Below are positions 8,921 to 18,544 of a stretch of DNA of 64,000 nt, piece after piece. Numbering within the stretch: position 1 is the stretch's first letter; every line of letters begins with the position of its first letter. The DNA lies in NCBI GenBank assembly GCA_003213495.1, contig QCMW01000001.1, positions 372,001 through 436,000 on the forward strand, in the 5' to 3' direction. The notes below the pieces were generated by a model. That model ran no database searches. It was not told the DNA's origin and saw only the letters and a program-made list of their open reading frames with translations. The stretch is from SAR86 cluster bacterium AG-422-O05. GTDB lineage: Bacteria > Pseudomonadota > Gammaproteobacteria > Magnimaribacterales > D2472. Made by a program: the position numbers and the translations under genes.

Positions 8921-10418
8921 TGAATCTTTCACAAGCATTCTCTTAAATCTAAAAGAAAGTGGGTTCTTTGAAAATTTAATTATCAGAAGAGGTATTGAAA
9001 AAGAGTTTTTTAGAGTTGATAGAAACGGAAATATTTCAAACTCTCCTCATCCAGTTTCATTAGGTTCTGCGCTCACAAATAAATTTATTACTACTGATTT
9101 TGCAGAAGCCCAAATAGAACTTGTCACACCAGTTTTTGAAAACATAAATGATCTAAGTAATTTTTTATACTCCTTGCATGTATTTGTTGCTCAAAATATT
9201 GATTCAAATGAAATGCTTTGGCCCTTCTCTATGCCTCCAAAAATTAAAAACGAAGATGATATAAATCTTGGTTTTTATCATCAAAGTAACACTGGGCTTC
9301 TTAAGCATGTCTACAGAAAGGGCCTAAAAGTTCGTTATGGTCCAACAATGCAATGTGTTTCAGGAATGCACTATAACTTTTCTGTTGAAAAAAACTCTTT
9401 ATCAAAATTCATTAGGTCTGACGATCAAAAAATGATTAACGAGGCGTATTTAAGCTTAATAAGAAACTTCAAAAGATTGTATTGGTTTGTTTTGCTTATG
9501 TATGGACAAACAAATATCGTTGATAATTCTTTTGTAAAGGGTAGAGAACATAATCTCAATAAATTAAGCTCTGATGATATGTATCTCAAAGATGCTACTT
9601 CGCTACGAATGAGTGAAATTGGCTACCAAAGTAAAGCACAAAAAAACTTAGATATTAAATACAACTCCTTGGATGATTTTCTTAAAGAAATAAAAAAGGC
9701 TATAACGATACCCTTCTCAGAATTCTCTAATAAAGGTTTAAAAGATCCTCAAGGAAACTATCAACAAATTTCAGATGGAATCATTCAGATTGAAAATGAA
9801 TATTATGATTCCATTAGACCTAAACGCTCTTCTTATAATAATTACAGGCCACTTGATCTGCTCAGCAATTTTGGTATCGAGTATTTGGAGATAAGAGGTA
9901 TAGATATTTCTCCAAATGAAATTACAGGAATGTCTGAGCATCACATTAGATTTATTGATTTATTTTTAATTTATTGTCTTGTTAATCCTAGCGACAAAAT
10001 TGATGCAAATGAAAAAAAGACTATGGATAGAAATGAATATAAGGCCATATATCAGGGAAGAAATGAAAATACTGTAATTTCTTATAAAGGATTAGATATG
10101 AATATTCATGAAGCAAAAAATCTCTTAATGGATGATCTCAAACTTTTAGCAGAAATGTTTGAAAATTCAAGTGAATATTTTGAATCAATCGAGTATATAT
10201 CTTCTGAGTCTAAAGGCAGTCTTTTGGAAAGTGGATTCCATGTCACAGGTTTAGCAAAAGCAAAAAGTAACACCGAAAGTCTCAGGGCAGATTATGATCA
10301 AAATATTAATAGTATAAAAATTGAAGCGGAGTTATCATTAGAAAAACTTAACAATATTCCAAAAAATTCAAAAGAAGAAATGGATACATATGTTGGGAAC
10401 TACAATTCGAATCTATAG
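8913..10418 (+). CDS. gshA: Glutamate-cysteine ligase (GshA)
   Basis: First step of glutathione synthesis, joining glutamate and cysteine with ATP. The 501 residues match the E. coli-type family: [12 protein letters not shown] near the N terminus, then [43 protein letters not shown] and [10 protein letters not shown]. The track start (TTG 8892) lies inside pckA; the ATG at 8913 (MANESFTS) overlaps pckA by only 8 bases and is the likely start. The pckA-gshA coupling is unusual and may just reflect genome compaction. No gshB is in the window. Confidence 0.95.
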   Translation: MANESFTSILLNLKESGFFENLIIRRGIEKEFFRVDRNGNISNSPHPVSLGSALTNKFITTDFAEAQIELVTPVFENINDLSNFLYSLHVFVAQNIDSNEMLWPFSMPPKIKNEDDINLGFYHQSNTGLLKHVYRKGLKVRYGPTMQCVSGMHYNFSVEKNSLSKFIRSDDQKMINEAYLSLIRNFKRLYWFVLLMYGQTNIVDNSFVKGREHNLNKLSSDDMYLKDATSLRMSEIGYQSKAQKNLDIKYNSLDDFLKEIKKAITIPFSEFSNKGLKDPQGNYQQISDGIIQIENEYYDSIRPKRSSYNNYRPLDLLSNFGIEYLEIRGIDISPNEITGMSEHHIRFIDLFLIYCLVNPSDKIDANEKKTMDRNEYKAIYQGRNENTVISYKGLDMNIHEAKNLLMDDLKLLAEMFENSSEYFESIEYISSESKGSLLESGFHVTGLAKAKSNTESLRADYDQNINSIKIEAELSLEKLNNIPKNSKEEMDTYVGNYNSNL

Positions 10419-10426
10419 GGGGAAAT

Positions 10427-11425
10427 ATGAAAGCTTTGCAGTGTGTTGAACTTGGCATGCCAGATAAATTGCAATTCAATGAGGTGCCTGAACCAGAATT
10501 ACTTGATGGTCATGTCATTATCGAAAATAAAGCATGTAGTATTAATTTCCCTGATGTCTTAATGATTCAAGGGTTGTATCAATTTCAACCAGAGCTTCCG
10601 TTTATTCCTGGTGGAGAGTCTGCTGGAATTGTTTCTGCTGTTGGCAAGGGAGTTGAAAGCATTAATGTTGGAGATCGTGTTTTTGCAATGACTGGACTGG
10701 GTGCATTTGCAGAAAAAATCCTTGCTCCACAACATGCTGTTGTAAAAATTCCTGAATCTATGGGCTTTGATACTGCTGCAGCACTTCCTATGACCTATGG
10801 AACATCATTATATGCACTTAAACAAAGGGCTGAATTGAAAGAAGGAGAAACTCTCCTAGTTCTTGGAGCAGCTGGGGGTGTAGGGCTTGCTACTGTTGAG
10901 CTTGGGAAAGCAATGGGGGCTAAAGTTATAGCTGCAGCTTCTTCTCAGGAAAAGATTGATTTATCTCTTGAGCATGGTGCCGATGAAGCTTTTATTTACC
11001 CAACAGGTAATCTTGATAAAGATCAGCAAAAAGAGCTCTCATCTAAGATTAAAGAATTAACAGGCGGTGCTGGAGCAAATGTTGTATATGACCCTGTAGG
11101 TGATGCTTATTCTGAACCATGTATTAGAGCTACTGCCTGGGACGGCAGGTATCTAGTGATAGGTTTTGCTGCAGGCCAAATTCCTAAAATTCCTATAAAT
11201 CTTGCCCTGCTAAAGGGTATGAAAATTGTTGGCGTTTTTTGGGGAGCTTGGGTTGGGATGTTTCCAGAAGAAAATAAGAAAAATTTTGAGGAATTGTTTA
11301 GGCTTCATGCTGATGGGAAAATAAATCCAGAGGTTTCTGACTCTTTTAGTTTAGAAGATGGAGCAAATGCAATAGCTCATTTAAAAGATAGAAAAGCTAA
11401 AGGAAAAGTAGTAATTAAAATATAA
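10427..11425 (+). CDS. Zinc-independent NADPH:quinone oxidoreductase family (MDR)
   Basis: 332 residues of the medium-chain dehydrogenase/reductase superfamily, quinone reductase branch. The GroES-like N-terminal domain has PGGESAGIVSAVGKGV; the Rossmann part has LVLGAAGGVGLATVELGKAMGAKVIAAASS, the NADPH-binding glycine pattern. The structural zinc cysteines of alcohol dehydrogenases are absent. A strong ribosome binding site (AGGGGGAAAT) sits before the ATG, 8 bases after gshA. Substrate cannot be assigned; acyl-CoA or quinone reduction are both possible in this branch. Confidence 0.85.
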   Translation: MKALQCVELGMPDKLQFNEVPEPELLDGHVIIENKACSINFPDVLMIQGLYQFQPELPFIPGGESAGIVSAVGKGVESINVGDRVFAMTGLGAFAEKILAPQHAVVKIPESMGFDTAAALPMTYGTSLYALKQRAELKEGETLLVLGAAGGVGLATVELGKAMGAKVIAAASSQEKIDLSLEHGADEAFIYPTGNLDKDQQKELSSKIKELTGGAGANVVYDPVGDAYSEPCIRATAWDGRYLVIGFAAGQIPKIPINLALLKGMKIVGVFWGAWVGMFPEENKKNFEELFRLHADGKINPEVSDSFSLEDGANAIAHLKDRKAKGKVVIKI

Positions 11426-11490
11426 AGATTAGTGCTTTTTATAGCTTAATTCTCGATTCAGTAAATTAGTAATTAATACAATATTTAGAT

Positions 11491-12126
11491 TTATTTAGTA
11501 GTTACTGATTGATAAGTTAAAGAAAGTCTTGAAATATTAAATGGTGGTCTAAATATGCCTGCGAATTCTCCTTTTGGATTTAGAAGGATAATATTATTAA
11601 CATGATTATCAAGATGTGAGTGATCCATTGCATTTCCACTTGGCATAACATTATTTACAGATAATTGTGTTGCTAAACTTAGCAACATAGGTCTTGAATT
11701 AACGACTCCTATGAAATCTTGATCAAAACCTTTAGCATATTTATCAATATCATTCGGTGAATCTCTTTCTGGATCTATTGAAACTAAGACCCACTGCTTA
11801 TCCTCTAAAGGAAATTCCTTTTCTCTTAAAACTTTTACTAGTTTTGACATTTGATACATTGTGGTTGGACACTCGTCAGGACATCGAGTAAATCCAAAAT
11901 ACATCAAAGTCCATTTTCCCTTTAAATTTGATTTTTTGAACTCAGCTCCATTTGCGGTAAAAAAAGTAAAATCTGAAATCTCTTTTGGCTTTTCATATAA
12001 AAAAAGTCCATTTATTAAAAGTTCATTTTTGCTGAGAACTCTCGGGGTAGTTAACTTATTTATAAACAGGGCTAAAACCATAACTATGAAGATTATTATT
12101 AAGAATACGTTATTTCTAACTGTCAT
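11491..12126 (-). CDS. SCO1/SenC family copper chaperone for cytochrome c oxidase
   Basis: 211 residues. One N-terminal membrane anchor (about 8-23) is followed by a thioredoxin-like domain with the copper-binding CPDEC (Cys82, Cys86) in FGFTRCPDECP and a distal His in the NAMDHSHLDNH region. SCO proteins deliver copper to, or reduce, the CuA site of subunit II. It is the last gene of the leftward oxidase operon, 2 bases after ctaB. Confidence 0.93.
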   Translation of the reverse strand: MTVRNNVFLIIIFIVMVLALFINKLTTPRVLSKNELLINGLFLYEKPKEISDFTFFTANGAEFKKSNLKGKWTLMYFGFTRCPDECPTTMYQMSKLVKVLREKEFPLEDKQWVLVSIDPERDSPNDIDKYAKGFDQDFIGVVNSRPMLLSLATQLSVNNVMPSGNAMDHSHLDNHVNNIILLNPKGEFAGIFRPPFNISRLSLTYQSVTTK

Positions 12127-12128
12127 AA

Positions 12129-13001
12129 CTAAGCAATTATGTAATGGTCTACTAATAATGCCAAGAAGATTAAAAAAATGTAATAGATAGAATATTGAAA
12201 AGTGTTCATGGCATCTTGGTCATCATTACTGTAGAAAAGATTTACGGAGTAATATAAAAATATTGTGCTAAGCACTAATGCAGAAACTAAATAAATTATT
12301 CCTGACATTAAAACCACATATGGTAAAACACTTACAATAAATAAAATTATGGTGTACAAAACAATCTGAAGCTTGGTGAAAGCAACTCCGTGAGTAACTG
12401 GCATCATTGGAATAGATTCTTTTGCATATTCTTCTTTTCGATAAATTGCTAAAGCCCAAAAGTGTGGAGGAGTCCAAACAAATATAATCAAAACCAATAA
12501 AAGTGCGAAGGGATCAATGGTGTTTGTTACAGATGACCATCCTAGTAAAGGTGGCGCAGCGCCCGCTAATCCACCAATGACAATGTTTTGGGGTGTAGCT
12601 CTTTTTAAATAAATTGTATAAATGAATGCATATCCGATCAAGGATCCTATTGTGAGAATCATTGTTAAGGTATTCACATAAAGATACAAAATCATAGAGC
12701 CAAGTAACCCAATAACAAAAGCGAATATAGAGGCATGCATTACTGATAAATCACCTTTTGGTAAAGGTCTTTGATCTGTTCTTGTCATTGAAGCATCTGC
12801 CTCTCTATCAACTACTTGATTTATGGCTGCAGCTGATGCTGCACACAAAGCAATTCCAGTAAGCGCTATAAAAAGATAAGAATATGATGAAACAGTTTGC
12901 TCGGCCAACAGCATTCCAACAAAAGCACATATCAACATCATATAAACTACATTGGGTTTACATAATTGATAATAGCTTTTGAGAAGTGTCATTTTTTCCA
13001 A
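12129..13001 (-). CDS. ctaB: Protoheme IX farnesyltransferase (heme O synthase)
   Basis: Adds a farnesyl group to heme B to make heme O, the precursor of heme A. 290 residues, polytopic UbiA-family prenyltransferase. The Asp-rich prenyl-diphosphate motif is NQVVDREADASMTRTDQRPLP, and a second conserved loop is TPPHFWALAIYRKEEY. Its start overlaps the 3' end of ctaA by 13 bases, indicating coupling within the oxidase operon. Confidence 0.95.
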   Translation of the reverse strand: MEKMTLLKSYYQLCKPNVVYMMLICAFVGMLLAEQTVSSYSYLFIALTGIALCAASAAAINQVVDREADASMTRTDQRPLPKGDLSVMHASIFAFVIGLLGSMILYLYVNTLTMILTIGSLIGYAFIYTIYLKRATPQNIVIGGLAGAAPPLLGWSSVTNTIDPFALLLVLIIFVWTPPHFWALAIYRKEEYAKESIPMMPVTHGVAFTKLQIVLYTIILFIVSVLPYVVLMSGIIYLVSALVLSTIFLYYSVNLFYSNDDQDAMNTFQYSIYYIFLIFLALLVDHYIIA

Positions 13002-13960
13002 GCTAAATAATTAACCGTGAAGGTTGCTAGAAGCAGGCATGCAGCTACCAAATTGTGAGCTATAGCAACATATAAAGGCAACACATATATAACATTTATG
13101 ATTCCAAGTGTTATTTGAGTAATCAGCAAAATACCAAGCGTTGATGCTAATGGTGCTGCATCAGAAAACCACAATCTTGACATTAGAATTAAAAATATAA
13201 AAGTAACGATTAATGCAGAAACTCTATGCGAATAATGTATTGCAACTCTGGCTGGATTATCTAGTAATCCATAAAGATAATTTGGTCCAACCTCTTGATT
13301 AAGATTAAATCCATTCTTGAAATCCATTTCTGGCAGGTAGCTTCCTTGACAAGTTGGAAAGTCAGCACATGCAAGAGATGCATAGTTGGTACTGGTCCAC
13401 ACACCTAAAAATATTTGAAAAATTAATACCGCCATTGCTACAGAAGCTATTGTCTTAAGGTGTGAAATATTTATCTGATTCAAAATCTGAAAATTTCTTG
13501 ATTTAAGATATATAAAATACAAAAGTGTTAAAGTGGCAAATCCCCCAAAAAGATGAATAGTTACTATTATTGGCAGAAGCTTTAAGCTTACAGTCAGGTA
13601 ACCAAATAAGCCCTGGCAACATATAAGCACTAATAGAAATATTGACCATCTCTGAATCGACTTACTTTGAGTGTTAGATGATAGGGCAACCAAAATTATT
13701 GCTATAACCCCCAGGGATGCTGCAAAAATCCTATGAACTTGTTCTGGAATTGCCTTATTAATATCATAGGGAAACATAGGAAATCTACTTTCAGCTAAAG
13801 CTATTTCGGCTTCATCGTTTGGCCAAAAAACAAAACCATAGCAACCTGGCCAGTCTGGACAGCCCAGTCCAGCATCTACAAGACGAGTCCAAGCACCTAG
13901 GGCTATGACCACAAATGCCATACAGATTCCAATAAAAGATAAATTTCTTACATTATTCAT
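12989..13960 (-). CDS. ctaA: Heme A synthase (CtaA/COX15)
   Basis: Oxidises heme O to heme A for aa3-type oxidases. 323 residues with about eight membrane spans. Conserved motifs are GAWTRLVDAGLGCPDWPGCYG with the loop cysteines, PEQVHRIFAA with a heme-ligand His, and a second-half HYSHRVSALIV and AIAHNLVAA. A further loop Cys pair (LACADFPTCQG) fits the family. Lies between ctaB and the small unknown cox-operon gene, sharing one base with the latter's stop. Confidence 0.94.
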   Translation of the reverse strand: MNNVRNLSFIGICMAFVVIALGAWTRLVDAGLGCPDWPGCYGFVFWPNDEAEIALAESRFPMFPYDINKAIPEQVHRIFAASLGVIAIILVALSSNTQSKSIQRWSIFLLVLICCQGLFGYLTVSLKLLPIIVTIHLFGGFATLTLLYFIYLKSRNFQILNQINISHLKTIASVAMAVLIFQIFLGVWTSTNYASLACADFPTCQGSYLPEMDFKNGFNLNQEVGPNYLYGLLDNPARVAIHYSHRVSALIVTFIFLILMSRLWFSDAAPLASTLGILLITQITLGIINVIYVLPLYVAIAHNLVAACLLLATFTVNYLAWKK

Positions 13961-14526
13961 TAAATTAACACCTTTAAGTCTTTTAAAATTAATTTTGGAT
14001 CCGTATTAGGATCAAAGTACATCACTGCCCTACCATACGGATCTATTACAAAGATTGGATTTTCATCGTTGAAATTTAATTTTGAATTTCTTTCAAGAAC
14101 ATTAAGCAAAACTCCATTCTTATCTTCTACGATCTCTACTCTGGGATAATCAGCTTTGATTTTATCTAGGTCACCTTCTAACATTTTATTTGAGTAAAAA
14201 ATAACTCTTTTCAATTTATTAATATCTCTATTAAGTGCAACATTTAACTGTCTCATCAAGTAAATTGAATCAGAGCTTTTGTCTGCATTAGTTACATAAA
14301 CTGACAATACCCATTTACCATCTTCAAACTCTAATATGTCCCCATTGCCCTGACTATTTTTAAATTGATTAAAATTAAAATAACTATTGAAGAAAACCCC
14401 ATTCTGTCTTGTTTTTCCGTCATAGCTACCATCAGGATCGAATATCTGAGTAAAGTAAAGCCATGACAAAAGTAAAACTATTGGTGGTGTAAGTAAAATA
14501 ATAGATAAATAAATTTTATTTCGCAT
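13960..14526 (-). CDS. Cytochrome oxidase operon membrane-anchored protein, unknown
   Basis: About 188 residues from the ATG at 14526 (MRNKIYLSIILLTPP). The track begins at 14550, which would overlap SURF1 by 35 bases; the inner ATG overlaps by only 11, so I prefer it. One N-terminal membrane span is followed by a periplasmic domain. The end (PIFVIDPYGRAVMYFDPN) resembles the edge of a thioredoxin-like fold but without the catalytic cysteines. Pseudomonas-type cox operons carry a similarly placed unknown gene between SURF1 and ctaA, so a role in oxidase assembly is inferred from position. Confidence 0.7.
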   Translation of the reverse strand: MRNKIYLSIILLTPPIVLLLSWLYFTQIFDPDGSYDGKTRQNGVFFNSYFNFNQFKNSQGNGDILEFEDGKWVLSVYVTNADKSSDSIYLMRQLNVALNRDINKLKRVIFYSNKMLEGDLDKIKADYPRVEIVEDKNGVLLNVLERNSKLNFNDENPIFVIDPYGRAVMYFDPNTDPKLILKDLKVLI

Positions 14527-15217
14527 TTCTTTTAAATCCATAAAAAACATACATTAAACACAATACTGTAAACATTAAAAACCATTGTGCTGAATATCCA
14601 TAATGCTTAACCGGAGTCATGTTTGTAGGAACTATTTTAATATATTCTAGACTGTTTTTAAGTACTGGGTCTGCCACCAGAATCATTGGATACACTGACT
14701 GTTTATACTCGTTAGCTAATACCTCTAAATTTTTAGTCTGAGATACCTTGGGCCAAGCATTAGTAACAATATCATCGGACAAAACTAATCCTAATTCAGG
14801 TAGCTCAAGTATGCCGGTAACAAAAACCTCTTCTTCAACTATCTTTATATTGGGGAGATTGTCCCTATATTCGTTCTGCTTTATCCAACCTCTGTCAACT
14901 AGTAATAATTCATTTGTTTCTTTTATCTGAAGAGGGGTTAAAACTTTATAGCCAGCCGCTCCTCCATAAATTACATTGTCAATGTATATTTGTTTTGAAT
15001 TTATCCAAGTTCCTTCAACAAATACTCTGTCCCATTTTTCTGAATTTGCATTTAAGTATGATGGATTTTTTGTAATATTTTTTTCAAATTCAATAAGGAT
15101 TTGATTTTTAAATTGGCCTCTTTCAATTTGCCACAACCCTAGGGAAAAAAATAGAATAGCAAAGAATACAAAAAATATTGTGATTCGTATTCCAGGATTA
15201 AATTTATTCTTTTTCAT
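14516..15217 (-). CDS. SURF1 family oxidase assembly protein
   Basis: 233 residues with the SURF1 layout: an N-terminal membrane span (about 10-27), a periplasmic domain carrying YGGAAGYKVLTPLQI and LLVDRGWIKQNEYRDNLP, and a C-terminal span (QWFLMFTVLCLMYVFYGF). The motif GYSAQWF before the last helix is typical. SURF1 helps insert or hold heme A in subunit I. It heads the second half of the cox operon and overlaps the next gene. Confidence 0.92.
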   Translation of the reverse strand: MKKNKFNPGIRITIFFVFFAILFFSLGLWQIERGQFKNQILIEFEKNITKNPSYLNANSEKWDRVFVEGTWINSKQIYIDNVIYGGAAGYKVLTPLQIKETNELLLVDRGWIKQNEYRDNLPNIKIVEEEVFVTGILELPELGLVLSDDIVTNAWPKVSQTKNLEVLANEYKQSVYPMILVADPVLKNSLEYIKIVPTNMTPVKHYGYSAQWFLMFTVLCLMYVFYGFKRNAK

Positions 15218-15255
15218 CTCTATTTATTAAAGTATATATGCTTTAAAATTTTATT

Positions 15256-15465
15256 ATGATAACCACACTTATATATATCGTTATACCTCTTTTACTTTTG
15301 TCTCTCGGTGGAGGACTTTTCTTTCTTCTGATTGATAAAGGTGAAACAGGAAGAAAGAGGACAGTTTATCTTTTAGGCTTGAGAGTTTTCTTTGCTGCTT
15401 TACTAATCATTTTGGTGACTATCGGTCTTTATACGGGTGAACTTGGTAATAGTGTATTACCTTAA
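15256..15465 (+). CDS. Twin-transmembrane protein (DUF2909-like)
   Basis: 69 residues: two membrane spans joined by a short basic loop (KGETGRKRTVYLLGLRV). The pattern matches the small DUF2909 'twin transmembrane' proteins found beside cox genes in Pseudomonas and related bacteria. It is transcribed opposite to the operon and its stop overlaps the coxC stop by 4 bases, dividing the operon into two parts. Function unknown; a role in the oxidase is only positional. Confidence 0.75.
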   Translation: MITTLIYIVIPLLLLSLGGGLFFLLIDKGETGRKRTVYLLGLRVFFAALLIILVTIGLYTGELGNSVLP

Positions 15466-16376
15466 AGAATGTAAACAAATAAAAATAACATCACCCAAAC
15501 TACATCTACAAAATGCCAATACCAGGATGCTGCTTCAAAACCAAAGTGATCATGTTCTTCAAAATGGCCAGCAAAAACAGAACGAGCAAGCATTACTGCT
15601 AACATAAAACCTCCCATCATTACATGAAAACCATGAAAGCCTGTAAGCATAAAAAATGTAGATCCATAAATGCCAGAATTTAAGGTTAATCCATAATGAG
15701 CATATGCTTCGTAATACTCTGCCGCCTGAAGACCCACAAAAATTAAAGCCAATCCAACAGTTACTCCAAGCATGGTATTAAATTTCTTTCTGTTGCCATT
15801 TTTCAATGCAAGGTGAGCTATGTGTACAGTCACACTAGAACTTAGTAAAACAATAGTATTCCATAAAGGTAGCCACTTTAAGGCATGATCCCATCCGGGC
15901 CATGCCATGCTTTTTTCAGCAAGCACATATTCGGATCCCTGATCAGGAGTTGTTATAACAGGCCAAGTTGATTCAAAACCCTGCCATAGCTCAATTGCTG
16001 TTATTGCGTCTCCTTTAGCGCCATCTCCAGCAAGCCATGGAACTGCAAAAGTTCTTACATAAAACAATGCACCAAAAAATGCTGCAAAAAACATGACTTC
16101 GGAAAATATAAACCATGCCATACCATAAACATATGATTGTTTTAATTGATTAGAATCTAATCCTGCAAGGTGTTCTTTAATGACCTGTCTAAACCAAAAA
16201 AACATTGTCAAAAATAAACAAGCAAAGCCTGAATATAATATATACACAGAGTTGCTCTCAGGATTATCTAGATTATTTATTGTACTTGAAGCGCCCATAA
16301 CAAGAACAAACAAAGAAAATGCCATAAATATTGGAAATCTGCTTTGATCTGGTACGTAATAACTTCCGCCGCTCAT
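15462..16376 (-). CDS. ctaE: Cytochrome c oxidase subunit III
   Basis: 304 residues, polytopic. Subunit III hallmarks are visible: FSEVMFFAAFFGALFYVR, NTIVLLSSSVTVHIAH, LTGFHGFHVMMGG and the C-terminal SWYWHFVDVVWVMLFLFVYI. The subunit stabilises the proton-pumping subunit I. A YVPDQSRFPIF start fits the Pseudomonas-type family. It follows ctaG by 9 bases in the leftward operon. Confidence 0.95.
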   Translation of the reverse strand: MSGGSYYVPDQSRFPIFMAFSLFVLVMGASSTINNLDNPESNSVYILYSGFACLFLTMFFWFRQVIKEHLAGLDSNQLKQSYVYGMAWFIFSEVMFFAAFFGALFYVRTFAVPWLAGDGAKGDAITAIELWQGFESTWPVITTPDQGSEYVLAEKSMAWPGWDHALKWLPLWNTIVLLSSSVTVHIAHLALKNGNRKKFNTMLGVTVGLALIFVGLQAAEYYEAYAHYGLTLNSGIYGSTFFMLTGFHGFHVMMGGFMLAVMLARSVFAGHFEEHDHFGFEAASWYWHFVDVVWVMLFLFVYIL

Positions 16377-16385
16377 GTTTTAATC

Positions 16386-16946
16386 TTACTCCATATCCAT
16401 TTGATGATGAGCTAATTTTTCATCATCATTATATTCAGTAATGTCAAAAATTGTATAAGACAATATTATATTTTTGATGTTTGAAGGTAATTCATTAGAC
16501 ACAAGAAGTTTTACTGGTAACAAAGCTTCCTCTCCTGGTTTTAACTCTTGTTGCTCAAAACAGAAGCATTCAAGCTTCTTAAGATGCTCAGCAGCATTTG
16601 AAGGTGCCACACTTGGAACCGCCTGAGCTGTCATTGTTTTATCAGTTGTATTCTTTACATAAAAAGTAGCCGTATGATATTTACCAGTTTGGATATCCAT
16701 TACTTGATCTGAAGGTTCAAAGGTCCATGGCATATTTTCATTATTTGTTGAAATGAACTGGAGGGATATCTGCCTTCCATCTTCTACAACAAGCTCATCT
16801 GAATGCTCGGATTGAAAAACCTTACCATTAAGACCGGTTACTTCACAAAAAACATCATATAAAGGAACTAGTGCGAATCCAAAAGCAAACATTAATGGAA
16901 CTGCAACTATCAGTTTTATCAATGTCTTTTTTGCGCCCTTGTTCAT
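16386..16946 (-). CDS. ctaG: Cytochrome c oxidase assembly protein CtaG/Cox11
   Basis: 186 residues. One N-terminal membrane span with FALVPLYDVFCEVTGLNGK, then a periplasmic immunoglobulin-like domain carrying the copper-binding motif CFCFEQQ in LECFCFEQQELKPGEE. Cox11 delivers copper to the CuB site of subunit I. It shares one base with the ctaD stop, consistent with tight co-translation. Confidence 0.95.
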   Translation of the reverse strand: MNKGAKKTLIKLIVAVPLMFAFGFALVPLYDVFCEVTGLNGKVFQSEHSDELVVEDGRQISLQFISTNNENMPWTFEPSDQVMDIQTGKYHTATFYVKNTTDKTMTAQAVPSVAPSNAAEHLKKLECFCFEQQELKPGEEALLPVKLLVSNELPSNIKNIILSYTIFDITEYNDDEKLAHHQMDME

Positions 16947-18529
16947 TAATCAACCTTAGGTGGTGTTGAGAATGTATGATAAGGAGCAGGTGATGCAACT
17001 GTCCATTCAAGACCTTTTGCACCTTCCCAAACTTTAGATGTAGCCTTCTTTCCGCCCATAACAGTTTTAATAACGATGAATAAGAATAAAAGCTGAGAGA
17101 ATCCAAATAAGAATGCTCCAACACTAGAAACCATATTCCAATCAGCAAATTGAAGCGCATAATCTGGATATCTTCTTGGCATTCCAGCCAAACCTATAAA
17201 ATGCTGTGGGAAAAAAGTTACATTTACGCCTATGAACGATAACCAAAAATGAAGCTTTCCAAGCCTTTCGTCATACATATTTCCGCACCATTTTGGTATC
17301 CAGTAATAAACGGCAGCCATGATAGAAAATATTGCACCTGGGACTAAAACATAGTGAAAATGCGCAACTACAAAATAGGTATCATGGTACTGAAAGTCAG
17401 CTGGAACAATTGCCAGCATTAATCCAGATAATCCACCAATTGTGAATAGTACAACAAATGAAACAGCAAATAACATAGGTGTTTCAAATGTTATTGATCC
17501 ACGGAACATAGTTGCCACCCAGTTAAAGACTTTAACTCCTGTTGGGACGGCAATTAACATGGTTGCCCACATAAAGAATATCTCAGCAGCCAGCGGCATC
17601 CCTACCGTAAACATATGGTGAGCCCAGACCACAAATGACAAAATTGCGATGGAAAGCATTGCCCATACCATAGAAGAATAGCCGAAAAGTTGTTTCCTTG
17701 AGAAGGTTTCAATTATGTGAGAGACAATCCCAAAAGCAGGGAGGATCATAATGTAAACTTCAGGGTGACCGAAAAACCAAAAAATATGTTGAAATAACAC
17801 TGGATCTCCTCCTCCAGCAGCATTAAAGAAGCTAGTTCCAAAGTGGATATCCATTAGCATCATCGTTACAGCACCAGCTAAAACAGGCATAACTGCTATC
17901 AATAAATATGCTGTTATCAACCAAGACCAAACAAACAATGGCATTTTCATTAAAGTTATACCGGGAGCTCTCATATTCATTATAGTAACCACAACATTTA
18001 TTGATCCCATGATGGATGAGGCTCCCATTATGTGAACAGAAAATATAAAGAAAGTTACACTTGGCGGTGCATATGTCGTTGATAAAGGAGCATAGAAAGT
18101 CCAACCAAAGTTAGGTGCTCCGCCTTCCATGAATAAAGAGGAAAGTAAAACAAAAAACGCGAAAGGCAAAATCCAAAAACTTAAATTATTCATCCTTGGT
18201 AAGGCCATATCAGGTGCACCAATCATCATTGGAACTAGCCAGTTGGCAAGACCAACGAATGCAGGCATTACTCCACCAAATATCATTATCAGTCCATGAA
18301 GAGTTATCATCTGGTTATAAAACTCTGGCTCAACTATTTGCATACCAGGTTGAAATAATTCAGCTCTAATAACCATAGCCATAGCGCCGCCTATTAAGAA
18401 CATGGCAAAGCTAAACCAAAGATATAGGGTTCCTATGTCTTTATGGTTTGTTGTATAAAGCCATCTTGTTATTCCTTTTGCAGGACCATGATGATGATCG
18501 TCGTGGTGATTTTCTATAACTGCGCTCAT
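16946..18529 (-). CDS. ctaD: Cytochrome c oxidase subunit I (aa3 type)
   Basis: 527 residues, the heme-copper catalytic subunit with about twelve membrane helices. It shows the low-spin heme region ([16 protein letters not shown]), the CuB and cross-linked His-Tyr site [10 protein letters not shown], the HH pair in [10 protein letters not shown], and [18 protein letters not shown] with the heme ligands. The N terminus is His-rich (HHDDHHHG), a possible metal-binding tail. Glu in GHPEVYI indicates the D-channel type A family. Promoter-proximal after ctaC, 15 bases apart. Confidence 0.98.
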   Translation of the reverse strand: MSAVIENHHDDHHHGPAKGITRWLYTTNHKDIGTLYLWFSFAMFLIGGAMAMVIRAELFQPGMQIVEPEFYNQMITLHGLIMIFGGVMPAFVGLANWLVPMMIGAPDMALPRMNNLSFWILPFAFFVLLSSLFMEGGAPNFGWTFYAPLSTTYAPPSVTFFIFSVHIMGASSIMGSINVVVTIMNMRAPGITLMKMPLFVWSWLITAYLLIAVMPVLAGAVTMMLMDIHFGTSFFNAAGGGDPVLFQHIFWFFGHPEVYIMILPAFGIVSHIIETFSRKQLFGYSSMVWAMLSIAILSFVVWAHHMFTVGMPLAAEIFFMWATMLIAVPTGVKVFNWVATMFRGSITFETPMLFAVSFVVLFTIGGLSGLMLAIVPADFQYHDTYFVVAHFHYVLVPGAIFSIMAAVYYWIPKWCGNMYDERLGKLHFWLSFIGVNVTFFPQHFIGLAGMPRRYPDYALQFADWNMVSSVGAFLFGFSQLLFLFIVIKTVMGGKKATSKVWEGAKGLEWTVASPAPYHTFSTPPKVD

Positions 18530-18544
18530 AAAAATTTCCTTTTC